DNA from: Anaerolineaceae bacterium
GTDB taxonomy: Bacteria; Chloroflexota; Anaerolineae; JAAYZQ01
Direction: 5' to 3'
Assembly (NCBI GenBank): GCA_012514775.1
Contig: JAAYZQ010000388.1
Span: 1 to 20,377, forward strand
DNA length: 20,377 bases
Made by a program: the position numbers and the translations under genes. Shown piece after piece: positions 1-8,367 of this stretch. How positions within the stretch are numbered: position 1 is the stretch's first letter; every line of letters starts with the position of its first letter. The notes below the pieces were generated by a model that saw nothing but the letters and a program-made list of their open reading frames with translations, was not told the origin of the DNA and did not search any database.

Positions 1-894
1 CAGGATCTCGGTCACCTGGTAGGCATAGGCCACGTCGCCCACGTAGAGGACGATCTCGTCGCCCACCGCCACGCGGTCGAGATGGCGAAAGACCCCTCCC
101 TGGATGTCACGGTGCCCGTTGATGACCGTGTTGCCGGCGTTGCCCGGGTAGGCGGAGGTATAGTGAAAGCCGCCAGCGTTGGGCACGTCGCCCCACACCT
201 CCCTGGCCCGTCCTCCCTGCTGTACGACCTTGGTCGTCACGGTTAACACTGGCACGTCGAGCCCGATCCTGGCGATGGTCAGGCGCGTGGGCGGCGACTG
301 GGCCGGCGGCCAGTTGGCCGGCGCGTTCGCCGGCAGGTCCGGCTCCGGGATGGAGGTGGGTGGCGCGAGGGGGGGCACGAGGGTGGCCGTCGCCGGGGGC
401 GCCGTTGAGGCCAGCGCCGGTTCCGACGTGGGCGACGGTTCGGCGGTCACGGACTGCGCCGCAACCATGGGGGCCGTGACGACCGCGGCCACGGCCTGCA
501 TGCCCGGCCCTACCTGCATCCGGTGCACCATCACATAGCCCACGAAACAGCCGGCCATGACGATAGAGGTCACCAGGCCGAGCACCATGACCTCGATCAT
601 GGTCACCGGCCGCCGGGCGGGCCTCTTTTGGGGCATGGCCCGCAGGTTGGGGTAGCGCGCCGGCAGGTCGCGCGCCGCGGCCGGCGCCCCGGTAAGGGCG
701 GCGCCGGCCGGCGTCCGGGCCTTGGCCAGGCGGGGACAGCGCCGGTAGGACGAGGTCAGGCAGGTCGCGCCCTGGTGTGCCTCCGCCACCCGCTCGGGCT
801 GGCCCGCAACGTGGCAGCGATGGCGGGGGTTGGGCACCAGGAACACCTGGTGGCGGTCGCCCTGGAGGCCAAGGTGGGGGCAGTGCTGGCCCAC
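1..894 (-). CDS. Sortase-family transpeptidase with N-terminal cysteine cluster (3' end cut by window edge)
   Basis: Partial gene: 298 codons are visible and the C-terminus, with the catalytic Cys and Arg, lies beyond base 1. Sortases cut a sorting signal on exported proteins and transfer them to a wall or surface acceptor. The sortase core is recognised from an A-R-I-G-L-D-V-P-V strand and the T-V-I-N-G-H-R-D segment carrying the catalytic His at about residue 261. One membrane segment (about residues 101-123) is followed by a Thr/Pro/Ala-rich linker (about 130-190). Before the membrane segment lies a roughly 55-residue cysteine module with C5, C27, C45 and C53 plus H40, presumably cytoplasmic. 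The start is a GTG one base after the mnmG stop, with GGGAGAG about 9 nt upstream inside mnmG; the frame is open throughout. An internal ATG at 636 is possible but would drop the cysteine module. Co-transcription with mnmG is likely. The sortase class is not certain. Confidence 0.82.
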   Translation of the reverse strand, partial: MGQHCPHLGLQGDRHQVFLVPNPRHRCHVAGQPERVAEAHQGATCLTSSYRRCPRLAKARTPAGAALTGAPAAARDLPARYPNLRAMPQKRPARRPVTMIEVMVLGLVTSIVMAGCFVGYVMVHRMQVGPGMQAVAAVVTAPMVAAQSVTAEPSPTSEPALASTAPPATATLVPPLAPPTSIPEPDLPANAPANWPPAQSPPTRLTIARIGLDVPVLTVTTKVVQQGGRAREVWGDVPNAGGFHYTSAYPGNAGNTVINGHRDIQGGVFRHLDRVAVGDEIVLYVGDVAYAYQVTEIL

Positions 895-895
895 T

Positions 896-2851
896 TCAGG
901 CACTCTCCCGGGCGGCAGGCTCCAGCCGCTTGAGGTGCACGAGCAAGACCGAAACGTCGGCGGGGTTCACCCCGGCCAGCCGCGTGGCCTGGCCCACCGT
1001 TGCGGGCCGGACGGACGCCAGCTTTTCCCGCGCCTCGGTGCGCAGGCCCGAGAGCGCCCCATAGTCCAGGTCGGGGGGGATGCGCCGGTCCTCCAGGCGC
1101 CGAAAGCGCGCCACCTCGACCTGCTGTTTCTCGATATAGCCGGCGTACTTGGCCTCGATCTCGACCTGCTCGGCGACCCCGGGAGGCAGCGGCTCGGGGG
1201 GCGGCGCCATGGCAGCCACGAGGTCATAGTCCACCTCGGGCCGGCGCAGGAACTGGAGGGCGTTGGCGCCGTCGGCCAGCTCCGGCAGGCCGCGCGACCG
1301 GAGCTGCTCGTTGAGGCCGTCGTCGCCGGGGCGCAGCCAGGTAGCCGCCAGGCGCGCCAGCTCCTCTTCCACGGCGCGGCGCCGGCGCTGAACTGCCTCG
1401 TAGGCTTCACGGGGCAGCAGCCCGGCCTCGTAACCCGGGCCGGCCAGGCGCAGGTCGGCATTGTCCTGGCGCAGCAGCAGGCGGTATTCGGCACGCCCGG
1501 TGAGCATGCGGTAGGGCTCGGCAATCTCTTTCGTCACCAGGTCGTCGATGAGCACGCCGATGTACGCCTGGTCGCGGCGCAGGATGAGGGGCGGGCGGCC
1601 CTGTACCTGGAGGGCAGCGTTGATGCCTGCCATCAACCCCTGGGCGGCGGCCTCCTCGTAGCCGCTGGTGCCATTGATCTGGCCGGCGTGGAACAGGCCC
1701 TGGACGCGCTTGGTCTCCAGCGAGGTGCCGATCTCCTGGCAGGGCACGCTGTCGTACTCGATGGCATAGCCCGGGCGCACGATCTCGGCCCGGGCCAGGG
1801 CCGGGATGGAGTGCAGCATGGCGGCCTGCACCTCCTCGGGCATGCCGGTGAAAAAGCCCTGTACGTACACCTCGTTGCTGTTCCAGCCCTCCGGCTCCAA
1901 AAAGAGCTGGTGCCGCTCCTTGTGGGCAAAGCGCACCACCTTTTCCTCGAAAGAGGGGCAGTAGCGCGGACCGGCCGCGTCGATGGTGCCCGGGGCGATG
2001 GGCGAGCGGTGAAGGTTGGCCCGCACCACGTCCAGCGTCTCGCCCGTGGTGTGGATCACGTACGAGGGCAGTTGAGGTCGCCAGGCGGGCATGGCCGCCA
2101 CGGGATAGACCGGATTGGGCGGCGCCAGAAGAAAATCAGGGATGGGCGGAGCCGCCCCCGGGTCGGCGAGGTGGCGCGTGGAGAACCACAACGGAACGTC
2201 GCTCCCGGGCTGGGGCGTGGTCAGGGCAAAGTCGATGGTCCGGGCATCGATGCGCGGCGGGGTGTTGGTCTGCAGGCGGACCAGGGGAAAGCCCAGTCGG
2301 CGCAGGCAGGCCGCCAGGCCCAGTGCCGGGAACTCGCCGCTGCGGCCCGCGGGCCAGCTCCTGCTACCCGACAGGATCCGGCCGCCGAGAAATGTGCCCG
2401 TCGTCAGGATCACCGCGCGGCCGTGTATCCGCCGGCCCGTCTCGGTCACCACGCCCCGCGCCCGATCCCCCTCGACCAGGACCTCCTCGACCATCGCCTG
2501 CTTCAGATACAGGTTCGGCGTCGCCTCCAGGGTGTGCTTCATCTCCAGCGAGTACCGGCGCTTGTCGGCCTGGGCGCGCAGCGCGTGGACGGCCGGCCCC
2601 TTGCTCTGGTTCAGCAGGCGGATGTGGGTGTGCGTCCGATCGGTGACGCGGCCCATCTCGCCGCCCAGGGCGTCGATCTCGCGCACCAGGTGCCCCTTGC
2701 CCGGCCCGCCGATACTCGGGTTGCAGGGCATCTGGGCCACCAGGTCAAGGTTCATGGTCAAGAGCAGCGTGCGCGCTCCCATGCGCGCCCCTGCCAGCGC
2801 CGCTTCGCAACCGGCGTGGCCGGCGCCCACCACGATTAGATCATAGTCCAT
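896..2851 (-). CDS. mnmG: tRNA uridine-5-carboxymethylaminomethyl modification enzyme MnmG (GidA)
   Basis: FAD-dependent partner of MnmE. Together they install the carboxymethylaminomethyl (or aminomethyl) group at C5 of wobble uridine 34 in certain tRNAs, in the cytoplasm. The 651-residue product matches the usual length of about 620-650. Visible features are the N-terminal dinucleotide fold G9-x-G11-x-x-G14, the family signature P-C-N-P-S-I-G-G with C43, the G-P-R-Y-C segment with C298, the G-Q-I-N-G-T-S-G-Y-E-E-A block and the C-terminal helical domain that binds MnmE and tRNA. The start at 2851 is chosen because a good minus-strand promoter (-10 at 2886-2891) lies just upstream; the frame is open further upstream, but those starts would precede the promoter. 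The Shine-Dalgarno is weak (GGAG about 13 nt away). mnmE is not in the window. The sortase gene follows immediately. Confidence 0.96.
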   Translation of the reverse strand: MDYDLIVVGAGHAGCEAALAGARMGARTLLLTMNLDLVAQMPCNPSIGGPGKGHLVREIDALGGEMGRVTDRTHTHIRLLNQSKGPAVHALRAQADKRRYSLEMKHTLEATPNLYLKQAMVEEVLVEGDRARGVVTETGRRIHGRAVILTTGTFLGGRILSGSRSWPAGRSGEFPALGLAACLRRLGFPLVRLQTNTPPRIDARTIDFALTTPQPGSDVPLWFSTRHLADPGAAPPIPDFLLAPPNPVYPVAAMPAWRPQLPSYVIHTTGETLDVVRANLHRSPIAPGTIDAAGPRYCPSFEEKVVRFAHKERHQLFLEPEGWNSNEVYVQGFFTGMPEEVQAAMLHSIPALARAEIVRPGYAIEYDSVPCQEIGTSLETKRVQGLFHAGQINGTSGYEEAAAQGLMAGINAALQVQGRPPLILRRDQAYIGVLIDDLVTKEIAEPYRMLTGRAEYRLLLRQDNADLRLAGPGYEAGLLPREAYEAVQRRRRAVEEELARLAATWLRPGDDGLNEQLRSRGLPELADGANALQFLRRPEVDYDLVAAMAPPPEPLPPGVAEQVEIEAKYAGYIEKQQVEVARFRRLEDRRIPPDLDYGALSGLRTEAREKLASVRPATVGQATRLAGVNPADVSVLLVHLKRLEPAARESA

Positions 2852-2885
2852 CCGTCGATCCAGGCTCCACAGGTACTCTGGCTCG

Positions 2886-2914
2886 ATTATACCAGCGATC
2901 CGCCCCTCGCGCAA
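2886..2914 (-). promoter_or_regulatory. Sigma-70-type promoter of mnmG-sortase
   Basis: Read on the minus strand: -35 TTGCGC (2914-2909), 17-bp spacer, -10 TATAAT (2891-2886). Transcription would begin near 2879, giving a leader of about 28 nt before the mnmG ATG. It is back-to-back with the promoter of the kinase-like gene on the other strand. Confidence 0.75.
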
Positions 2915-2977
2915 TCGGGGCCGATCTACGCGTTGCGCTGCCGCGACGTGCAACTTGTCGGACGGCAGGTCCGCCGC

Positions 2978-3006
2978 TTGCCCTGGCCTCCGATATCGAG
3001 TATAAT
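2978..3006 (+). promoter_or_regulatory. Sigma-70-type promoter of the UbiB-like / pseudouridine synthase operon
   Basis: -35 TTGCCC (2978-2983), 17-bp spacer, -10 TATAAT (3001-3006). The expected start is near 3013, about 50 nt before the TTG start codon at 3064. Confidence 0.75.
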
Positions 3007-3063
3007 GACCTCACTGCTGCGGCAGGCTGCCGCTGGGCAGGCAATCGAGACGGGAGAACGCCC

Positions 3064-4761
3064 TTGTCTTTCCTCTTTTCGTGGCGCCGCCGCATCGCCG
3101 ACATTGCCCGTGTGCGGCGCGTCGTCGAAGTTCTGATCCGCAACGGGCTGGGCTTCCTGGTCCAACAACTGGCGCTGGACCGCTTCCTGCCCCGTTTCTG
3201 GCGCACGCGCGGGCTGCGGGCCGAGCAGGCGGCCAGCCGCCGGACGGTGCCCGAGCGCCTGCGGCGAACGCTGGAAGAGCTGGGCGCCACCTGGGTCAAG
3301 CTCGGCCAGTTCCTCAGCGGCCGGGCCGACCTGCTGCCGCCGGCCTACATCGAAGAGCTGTCCAAGCTCCTGGACGCCGCCCCCCCGGTCCCCATCGATC
3401 AGGTGCGCGACGTCATCATCCGTGAGATGGGCGCCCCCGTGGAAGAGCTGTACGCCAGCTTTGACGAGGTGCCCATTGCCTCGGCCTCCATCGGTCAGGT
3501 ACACCGCGCCACCCTGCCCAACGGCCAGGAGGTCGTGGTCAAGGTCCAGAGGCCGGGCATTGAAGCCGAGGTTGAGGCCGACCTGAACCTGCTCCTGGCC
3601 CAGGCACGCTTCCTGGAGCGGCGGACCGAGGTCATGCGCGAGCAGAACCTGGTGGCCATCGTCGAGCAACTGGCCCGGTCGCTGCGAGAGGAGCTGGATT
3701 ACCATCGCGAGGGCCGCAACGCCGAGCGCCTGCGCGCCAACCTGGCCTCCGATCCCCGCTTTGCCGTGCCCGGCGTGTGCTGGGACCTGACCACCCGGCG
3801 GGTGATCACCATGGAGTTCCTGGACGGCATCCAGTTCAACGAGGTGGAGCGCCTGCGGGCGGCCGGCTACGACCTGCCCTCCGTCGCCCGCGTGGCCGTG
3901 GAGGGCTACCTGGCCCAGATTTTCGACGCCGGCTTCTACCAGGCAGACCCGCACCCGGCCAACCTGTTGGTCATGGGCGAGCGCATCGGCATCCTCGACT
4001 TTGGCAACGTGGGGCAGCTCACCGGGAACCAGAAGCAGCTCCTGGGTGACCTGTTTCTCCAGATCCTCGACGAGGACGTCGAGGGCCTGGCGCGGACCAT
4101 CCTCAGGATGGGAACGTCGCGCACCCGCCCCTCCATGGATGCCCTGGAGCGCGATCTGCAGCGGCTCACGGTGCGTTATTGGGGCGCCAGCCTCGAAGAG
4201 CTGTCCGTGGGCGAGATGGTCGCCGATATTTTCAAGACCGCCCGCCAGCACAAGATCTTTTTGCCCGCCGACCTGGCGCAGTTGGCCCGCACCATCCTGA
4301 CCATGGAGGGTACCGGGCGCATGCTCGACCCTGACCTCGTCCTGGTCGATGCCGTGCGGCCCTTTGCCCTGCGGCTGGTGCGCAGCCGCCTGTCACCCAT
4401 CGTCGCCGGGCGGCGGGCCGTGCGCGCCGCCCGCCTGGCCGCCGACCTGTTCCAGGATCTGCCCCGGCGCGTGGATGGCCTGTGGGATCAGTTGGAGGCG
4501 GGCGACCTCAGCTTTGGCATCGACGTGCGGCATCTGAACATGGTGGTCACCAAGATCAACAGCATGGTCAACCGCCTGGTCTATGCCATCATCGTCGCCG
4601 CCCTCATCGTCGGCTCGTCGTTGATCCTGCTGGGCGGTCGCGACGCCTGGGTGCTGCCCATCCTGGGAATCGGCGTGCCCGTAGCCCAGATCGCCTTCCT
4701 GGGGGCGGTCCTGGCCGGGGTGTGGCTGATCGTCAGCCTCGTGCGCTCGCGAACACTGTAG
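3064..4761 (+). CDS. ABC1/AarF/UbiB-family protein kinase-like ATPase
   Basis: Member of the atypical kinase family that includes bacterial UbiB/AarF and eukaryotic COQ8. The family supports quinone or isoprenoid lipid metabolism at the membrane through ATPase activity; the substrate of this protein cannot be told from sequence. The 565-residue product shows the K-x-G-Q motif at K79-Q82, the Ala-rich loop A-S-A-S-I-G-Q-V-H in place of a normal P-loop, the ATP lysine in V-V-V-K160, D295-P-H-P-A-N300 of the catalytic loop and D312-F-G-N of the metal loop. Two hydrophobic segments at the C-terminus (about residues 505-565) anchor it to the membrane. The TTG start is supported by GGGAGA at 3052-3057. 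A pseudouridine synthase follows after 12 nt and is probably co-transcribed. No quinone biosynthesis genes are nearby. Confidence 0.93.
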   Translation: MSFLFSWRRRIADIARVRRVVEVLIRNGLGFLVQQLALDRFLPRFWRTRGLRAEQAASRRTVPERLRRTLEELGATWVKLGQFLSGRADLLPPAYIEELSKLLDAAPPVPIDQVRDVIIREMGAPVEELYASFDEVPIASASIGQVHRATLPNGQEVVVKVQRPGIEAEVEADLNLLLAQARFLERRTEVMREQNLVAIVEQLARSLREELDYHREGRNAERLRANLASDPRFAVPGVCWDLTTRRVITMEFLDGIQFNEVERLRAAGYDLPSVARVAVEGYLAQIFDAGFYQADPHPANLLVMGERIGILDFGNVGQLTGNQKQLLGDLFLQILDEDVEGLARTILRMGTSRTRPSMDALERDLQRLTVRYWGASLEELSVGEMVADIFKTARQHKIFLPADLAQLARTILTMEGTGRMLDPDLVLVDAVRPFALRLVRSRLSPIVAGRRAVRAARLAADLFQDLPRRVDGLWDQLEAGDLSFGIDVRHLNMVVTKINSMVNRLVYAIIVAALIVGSSLILLGGRDAWVLPILGIGVPVAQIAFLGAVLAGVWLIVSLVRSRTL

Positions 4762-4773
4762 GAGGAGTCAGAG

Positions 4774-5664
4774 ATGGCAGAAGAAGAACCTCGTGGCTGC
4801 CTGAGCCGGCTGGCAGGCCGCCAGCCCATCGTCCAGGTCCTGGAGGCCGCCGGTGCGGGACCGGCAGAGAGCTGTGCAGGCATGGTGCGTGGCGGCCGCG
4901 TGGCCATCGACGGCCGGGTGAACACCGACCCGCAGACGCGGGCGGATCCCTTCCGCCAGCAGGTGACGCTGGACGGAGAGCCCCTCCCACTGGAGAATGC
5001 CTGCCGCTACCTTGCCCTCAACAAGCCCTACGGGGTGCTTTCCAGCTTTACCGATCGTGAAGGCCGGCCTACGCTGGCGGACCACGTCCCGGTGCCCGGG
5101 GTCTATGCCGCGGGCCGCCTCGACATGGACAGCGAGGGGCTGGTGCTGCTGACGGGCGACGGCTGGCTGATCCATCGCCTGAGTCACCCCCGCTACCACC
5201 AGGGGAAAACCTACCTGGTCCAGGTCGAGAGTGTACCGGGCCAGGACGCCCTGGCCGCGCTGCGCAGTGGCGTGGAGGTCAAGGGGAAGCGGACGGCACC
5301 CGCCAGCGTCGATCTCCTGGCCGAGCCCCCCGACCTGCCGCCCCGTCCCGTGCCCATTCGCGAGCGCGAGTCGATCCCCACCGCCTGGCTGCGCGTGGTG
5401 CTGAGGGAGGGCCGCAAGCGGCAGGTGCGCCGTATGACGGCCGCGGTGGGCCACCCCACCCTGCGCCTGGTGCGCGTGGCCGTCGGTCCCATCAGCCTGG
5501 GTGACCTGGCCCCGGGCGAGTGGCGGGACCTCACGCCGGGGGAGATGGAAGCCCTGGCCACGAGCCTGAGCGTCGCGGCGCGGCAGGCTGCCTCGGCAGC
5601 GCGCAAGGCCGCGCCTGCTCCGCCCCGGGGCAAGGGGCGCTCAAAGAGGCGCGGCAGGACCTAA
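4774..5664 (+). CDS. RsuA/RluB-family 16S/23S rRNA pseudouridine synthase
   Basis: Converts a specific uridine of ribosomal RNA to pseudouridine. The 296-residue product has an N-terminal S4 RNA-binding domain (about residues 14-60, ending in G-G-R-V-A-I-D-G-R-V). The catalytic core follows, with N-K-P-Y-G-V-L-S-S, the G-R-L-D motif (D117 is the expected catalytic Asp) and the R-E-G-R-K-R-Q-V-R-R-M signature of this branch. A basic, Ala/Pro-rich tail of about 30 residues ends the protein and is probably disordered. GGAGGAG overlaps the upstream stop codon and sits 6 nt before the ATG, indicating coupling to the kinase-like gene. RluB and RsuA cannot be separated by motif reading, so no symbol is given. 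Its TAA overlaps the stop codon of the convergent GH99-like gene. Confidence 0.93.
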   Translation: MAEEEPRGCLSRLAGRQPIVQVLEAAGAGPAESCAGMVRGGRVAIDGRVNTDPQTRADPFRQQVTLDGEPLPLENACRYLALNKPYGVLSSFTDREGRPTLADHVPVPGVYAAGRLDMDSEGLVLLTGDGWLIHRLSHPRYHQGKTYLVQVESVPGQDALAALRSGVEVKGKRTAPASVDLLAEPPDLPPRPVPIRERESIPTAWLRVVLREGRKRQVRRMTAAVGHPTLRLVRVAVGPISLGDLAPGEWRDLTPGEMEALATSLSVAARQAASAARKAAPAPPRGKGRSKRRGRT

Positions 5665-6890
5665 TAGGCCAGGGGCTCGCTCTGCACGGCCGGCGGGAAC
5701 GAGGGGCAGAGGATCACCCAACCCGCGCCCGAGAGGAAATAACCACAGCCGCACCCCAGGTAGGCCTGCACGGCCTCCTCGTCGTAGGCCCACAGCTCGT
5801 CGAGGGGCGGCGGGGTCGGTGCCGGCGTGGGGGTGGGTGTTGGCGTTGGTGTGGGCGGCACGCCCGTCGGCTGCACCGTGGGCGTGGCGGGCGGCGGCGC
5901 GGCCTCGGCCGCCACGGCGGGCACCTCGGCGCTCCGGAAGCGGCCGGCCCATTCCCGCGTCAGATCCAGGTACGTGCCTCCATAGGCCTTGCTCGGCTCG
6001 ACGTAGCTGCCCTCGGGCCACTCGTTGAACGAGTTGATGATCACCCACTGCGGCTTGCTGGCGATGGCCGCCTGCCAGCACTCCCGGTAATACTCGCCGC
6101 CGTCCCGTCCCCGGACAAAGCCACTGCCCGGCCGCGCCTTGCGGTCGTCGTAGCCGGGCATGACCGTCGCAACCCACAGCTTGGCCGTGCCGTGGTCGCG
6201 GTTGTAGGCCCGCACCCGGTCGCCCCATGCGGACAGCGTCTTGGCGGGAGGGATGCGATTGGGCCAGGTGATGCTGTACAGGTGGTGGCCGTCAAAGACC
6301 GACTGGTAGCCGATGTCGGTCCCTTCGGCGATCCACAAGGCCTGGCGCTGGGGATCGACCTGATCCCGCAGGCTGCGCCAGGTGCCTGCCCCCAGGCGCG
6401 AGACGTTGTAGAAAAAGACGACGGGGCGGCCGTTGTAGCGCAGGTAGGCCGGGTGAGCGGCGTGGACGGTCAGCAGGTGCTGCAGGTTCTGGGCATAGCT
6501 CCCCGTGCCCTTCATAAAGGGCGAATTGGGGTCAAAGTCGACGGCGACGCGAAAGCCCTTCTGGCCAGCCTGGTCCAGGAGCGCTTTCAGGTTCTTTTCC
6601 GTCTGGTTGCCCTGTCCCCACCAGTTCAGAACAAAGGCGTCGATCCCCGCTCCCTTGGCCTGGTCGATCTGCCGGGCCATGACCTCCGGGTTGGACGAAA
6701 CGTAGGGCTCGCTGGGCACGTCGGGAACCTTTCCCGAGCTCCAGGTATTCTGGTCGTACCAGGCATAGTAGAAGGCCAGCACCAGGCGCTCGCCTTCGGC
6801 CCGGGCGGGCACGGGGGGCCGGAACCCCGGGGCAAGGACCAGGGCGGCAAGGGCCAACGCCCGGAGGGCGTGTTTCCACGTCGAGACCAC
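5661..6890 (-). CDS. Secreted GH99-like glycosidase (endo-alpha-mannosidase type fold)
   Basis: Predicted exported glycoside hydrolase of 409 residues. GH99 enzymes cleave alpha-mannosidic linkages internally; the actual substrate here is unknown. The N-terminus has a signal peptide with a likely cut after A-R-A near residue 31. The catalytic barrel begins with L-V-L-A-F-Y-Y-A-W-Y. It contains N-S-F-N-E290-W-P-E293-G, where two glutamates spaced by three match the catalytic pair of GH99. After the barrel comes a Pro-Thr-rich linker (about residues 320-355) and a short C-terminal tail with a G-C-G-C-G motif and a third Cys. The GTG start at 6890 has GGGAG 4-5 nt upstream and lies downstream of its own promoter, so longer readings of the frame are unlikely. 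WbsX-like glycan enzymes share this fold and are an alternative. Confidence 0.85.
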   Translation of the reverse strand: MVSTWKHALRALALAALVLAPGFRPPVPARAEGERLVLAFYYAWYDQNTWSSGKVPDVPSEPYVSSNPEVMARQIDQAKGAGIDAFVLNWWGQGNQTEKNLKALLDQAGQKGFRVAVDFDPNSPFMKGTGSYAQNLQHLLTVHAAHPAYLRYNGRPVVFFYNVSRLGAGTWRSLRDQVDPQRQALWIAEGTDIGYQSVFDGHHLYSITWPNRIPPAKTLSAWGDRVRAYNRDHGTAKLWVATVMPGYDDRKARPGSGFVRGRDGGEYYRECWQAAIASKPQWVIINSFNEWPEGSYVEPSKAYGGTYLDLTREWAGRFRSAEVPAVAAEAAPPPATPTVQPTGVPPTPTPTPTPTPAPTPPPLDELWAYDEEAVQAYLGCGCGYFLSGAGWVILCPSFPPAVQSEPLAY

Positions 6891-6923
6891 GATTCTCCCT
6901 CTCCTCCTCTTTCTTCGCCGGCC

Positions 6924-6952
6924 ATTATACCTGAAGTGCGGTCGAGGGGCAA
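6924..6952 (-). promoter_or_regulatory. Sigma-70-type promoter of the GH99-like gene
   Basis: Minus strand: -35 TTGCCC (6952-6947), 17-bp spacer, -10 TATAAT (6929-6924). The expected start is near 6917, about 27 nt before the GTG. Its -35 lies 35 bp from the -35 of the divergent tyrS promoter. Confidence 0.75.
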
Positions 6953-6987
6953 GCCGGCCGGCTTCCGGGTCCCGCGGCGGTGCGCCC

Positions 6988-7016
6988 TTGGCAAAACGGG
7001 TGCCTCGTGATATACT
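6988..7016 (+). promoter_or_regulatory. Sigma-70-type promoter of tyrS
   Basis: -35 TTGGCA (6988-6993), 17-bp spacer, -10 TATACT (7011-7016). The expected start is near 7023, leaving a leader of only about 28 nt. There is no room for a T-box leader of the kind that controls many Firmicute tyrS genes. Confidence 0.75.
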
Positions 7017-7050
7017 CTCTCCTCGATCGACCTGACGAGGGAAAAGGAAC

Positions 7051-8281
7051 GTGACCAGCAACGTAATCGACGTGCTCGCCGAGCGAGGTTTCATAGAACA
7101 GGTGTCGGACGCCGAAGGGCTGCGGGCCGCCGCCGAGAAACCCATCACCTGCTACGTGGGCTTTGACCCCAGCGCAGACAGCTTTCACGTGGGCCACCTG
7201 GTGCCCATCATGGCCCTGGCCCACATGCAGCGCCACGGCCACCGGCCCATCGCCGTCATGGGTGGCGGCACGGGCATGGTGGGCGATCCCAGCGGCAAGA
7301 CCGAGATGCGCCAGCTCCTGGACGTGGACCGGATCGACGCCAACCTGGCCCGGCTGCGCGGGCAGGTCAGGCGGCTCCTGGACTTTGCCGGGGGCCGCGC
7401 GCTGATGGTGAACAATGCCGACTGGCTGCGCCCCCTGAACTACCTGGACTTCTTGCGAGAGATCGGCCGGCACTTTTCCGTCAATCGCATGTTGGCCGCC
7501 GAGGCCTACCGCACGCGCTACGAGAGCGAAGGTGGCCTCAATTTCCTGGAATTCAACTACATGCTCCTGCAGTCGTACGACTTCTTGCACCTCTACCGGG
7601 AGATGGGCTGCATCCTGCAGATGGGCGGCAGCGACCAGTGGGGCAATATCCTGAGCGGCGTCGACCTCATCCGGCGCGTCGAGGGCGGGCAGGCCTTCGC
7701 CATCACCTTTCCCCTGGTCACCACCGCCTCGGGCGCCAAGATGGGCAAGACCGCGGTGGGTGCCGTCTGGCTGGATGCCGAACAGGTGTCGCCCTTCGAG
7801 TATTACCAGTACTGGATCAACACCGAGGACGCCGACGTGGGGCGCTTCCTGGCGCTGTTCACCTTCCTGCCCATGGAGCGGGTGCGCGAGCTGGGCCGGC
7901 TCCAGGGCGCCGACGTGCGGCAGGCCAAGGAGGTGCTGGCCTTTGAAGCCACGCGCATCCTGCACGGAGAAGAAGCCGCCGCCGAGGCACAGCGGGCGTC
8001 GCGGCAGCTCTTTGGCCGGGGCGTGGCCACCGAGGCCGTGCCGACCACCGAGCTCCCGGCCGGCGAGCTGGAGACGGGCATCCTGGCCCCCGAGCTCTTT
8101 GAGCGAGTGGGGCTCTGCCGCTCGCGGAGCGAGGCGCGCCGCCTCATCGAGCAGGGAGGCGCCTGGGTCAACGACCGGCAGATCGGCAGCGTCGACGAGC
8201 GCCTGACCAGCGCCGACCTGGAAGGGTGCCCTGCTGCTGCGGGCCGGCAAGAAACGCTACCATCGCGTCCTGCCCGCCTGA
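7051..8281 (+). CDS. tyrS: Tyrosyl-tRNA synthetase, frameshifted in the C-terminal S4 domain
   Basis: Class I synthetase that charges tRNA-Tyr. Visible features: the HIGH-type motif H46-V-G-H49, the adenylate site M-G-G-S-D-Q-W-G-N, the KMSKS equivalent K230-M-G-K-T234 and a C-terminal S4 domain (L-C-R-S-R-S-E-A-R-R-L-I onward). The GTG start has GAGGG 9 nt upstream and follows a clear promoter. The frame is intact to codon 391 (about 8223) but then slips. Read with one G fewer in the run 8224-8226, it continues as E-G-A-L-L-L-R-A-G-K-K-R-Y-H-R-V-L-P-A and stops at 8281, the normal end of this family, for about 409 residues. Without correction the frame runs on to 9066 antisense to hppA, which is not plausible. 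An indel error in the sequence is the likeliest cause. Confidence 0.92.
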
Positions 8282-8310
8282 GCGGGCGGCGCTTCCAGGC
8301 AACGGAAAAG

Positions 8311-8333
8311 GGTCCGGGAGATGCTCCCGGACC
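8311..8333. terminator. Bidirectional terminator hairpin between tyrS and hppA
   Basis: A perfect 10-bp inverted repeat (8311-8320 with 8324-8333) around a 3-nt loop, in the 86 bp between two convergent genes. On the minus strand it is followed by CTTTT, so it best fits the intrinsic terminator of hppA. On the plus strand the T run is poor, but the stem can still stop or protect tyrS mRNA. Confidence 0.75.
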
Positions 8334-8367
8334 CCTGTCATTTCCTGGGACGGCGACGACCCGGGAG

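Noticed and set aside
830..2839. A 669-codon open frame on the plus strand
   Set aside because: It is antisense to mnmG, low in complexity (His, Gly, Gln, Arg rich) and has no recognisable domain. Such mirror frames are expected opposite GC-rich genes.
2926..4251. A 441-codon minus-strand frame opposite the UbiB-like gene
   Set aside because: It is a shadow of a clearly coding kinase-like gene, with biased composition and no motif.
7017..7050. T-box leader in front of tyrS
   Set aside because: Only about 28 nt separate the predicted start from the GTG, far too short, and no T-box core sequence is present.
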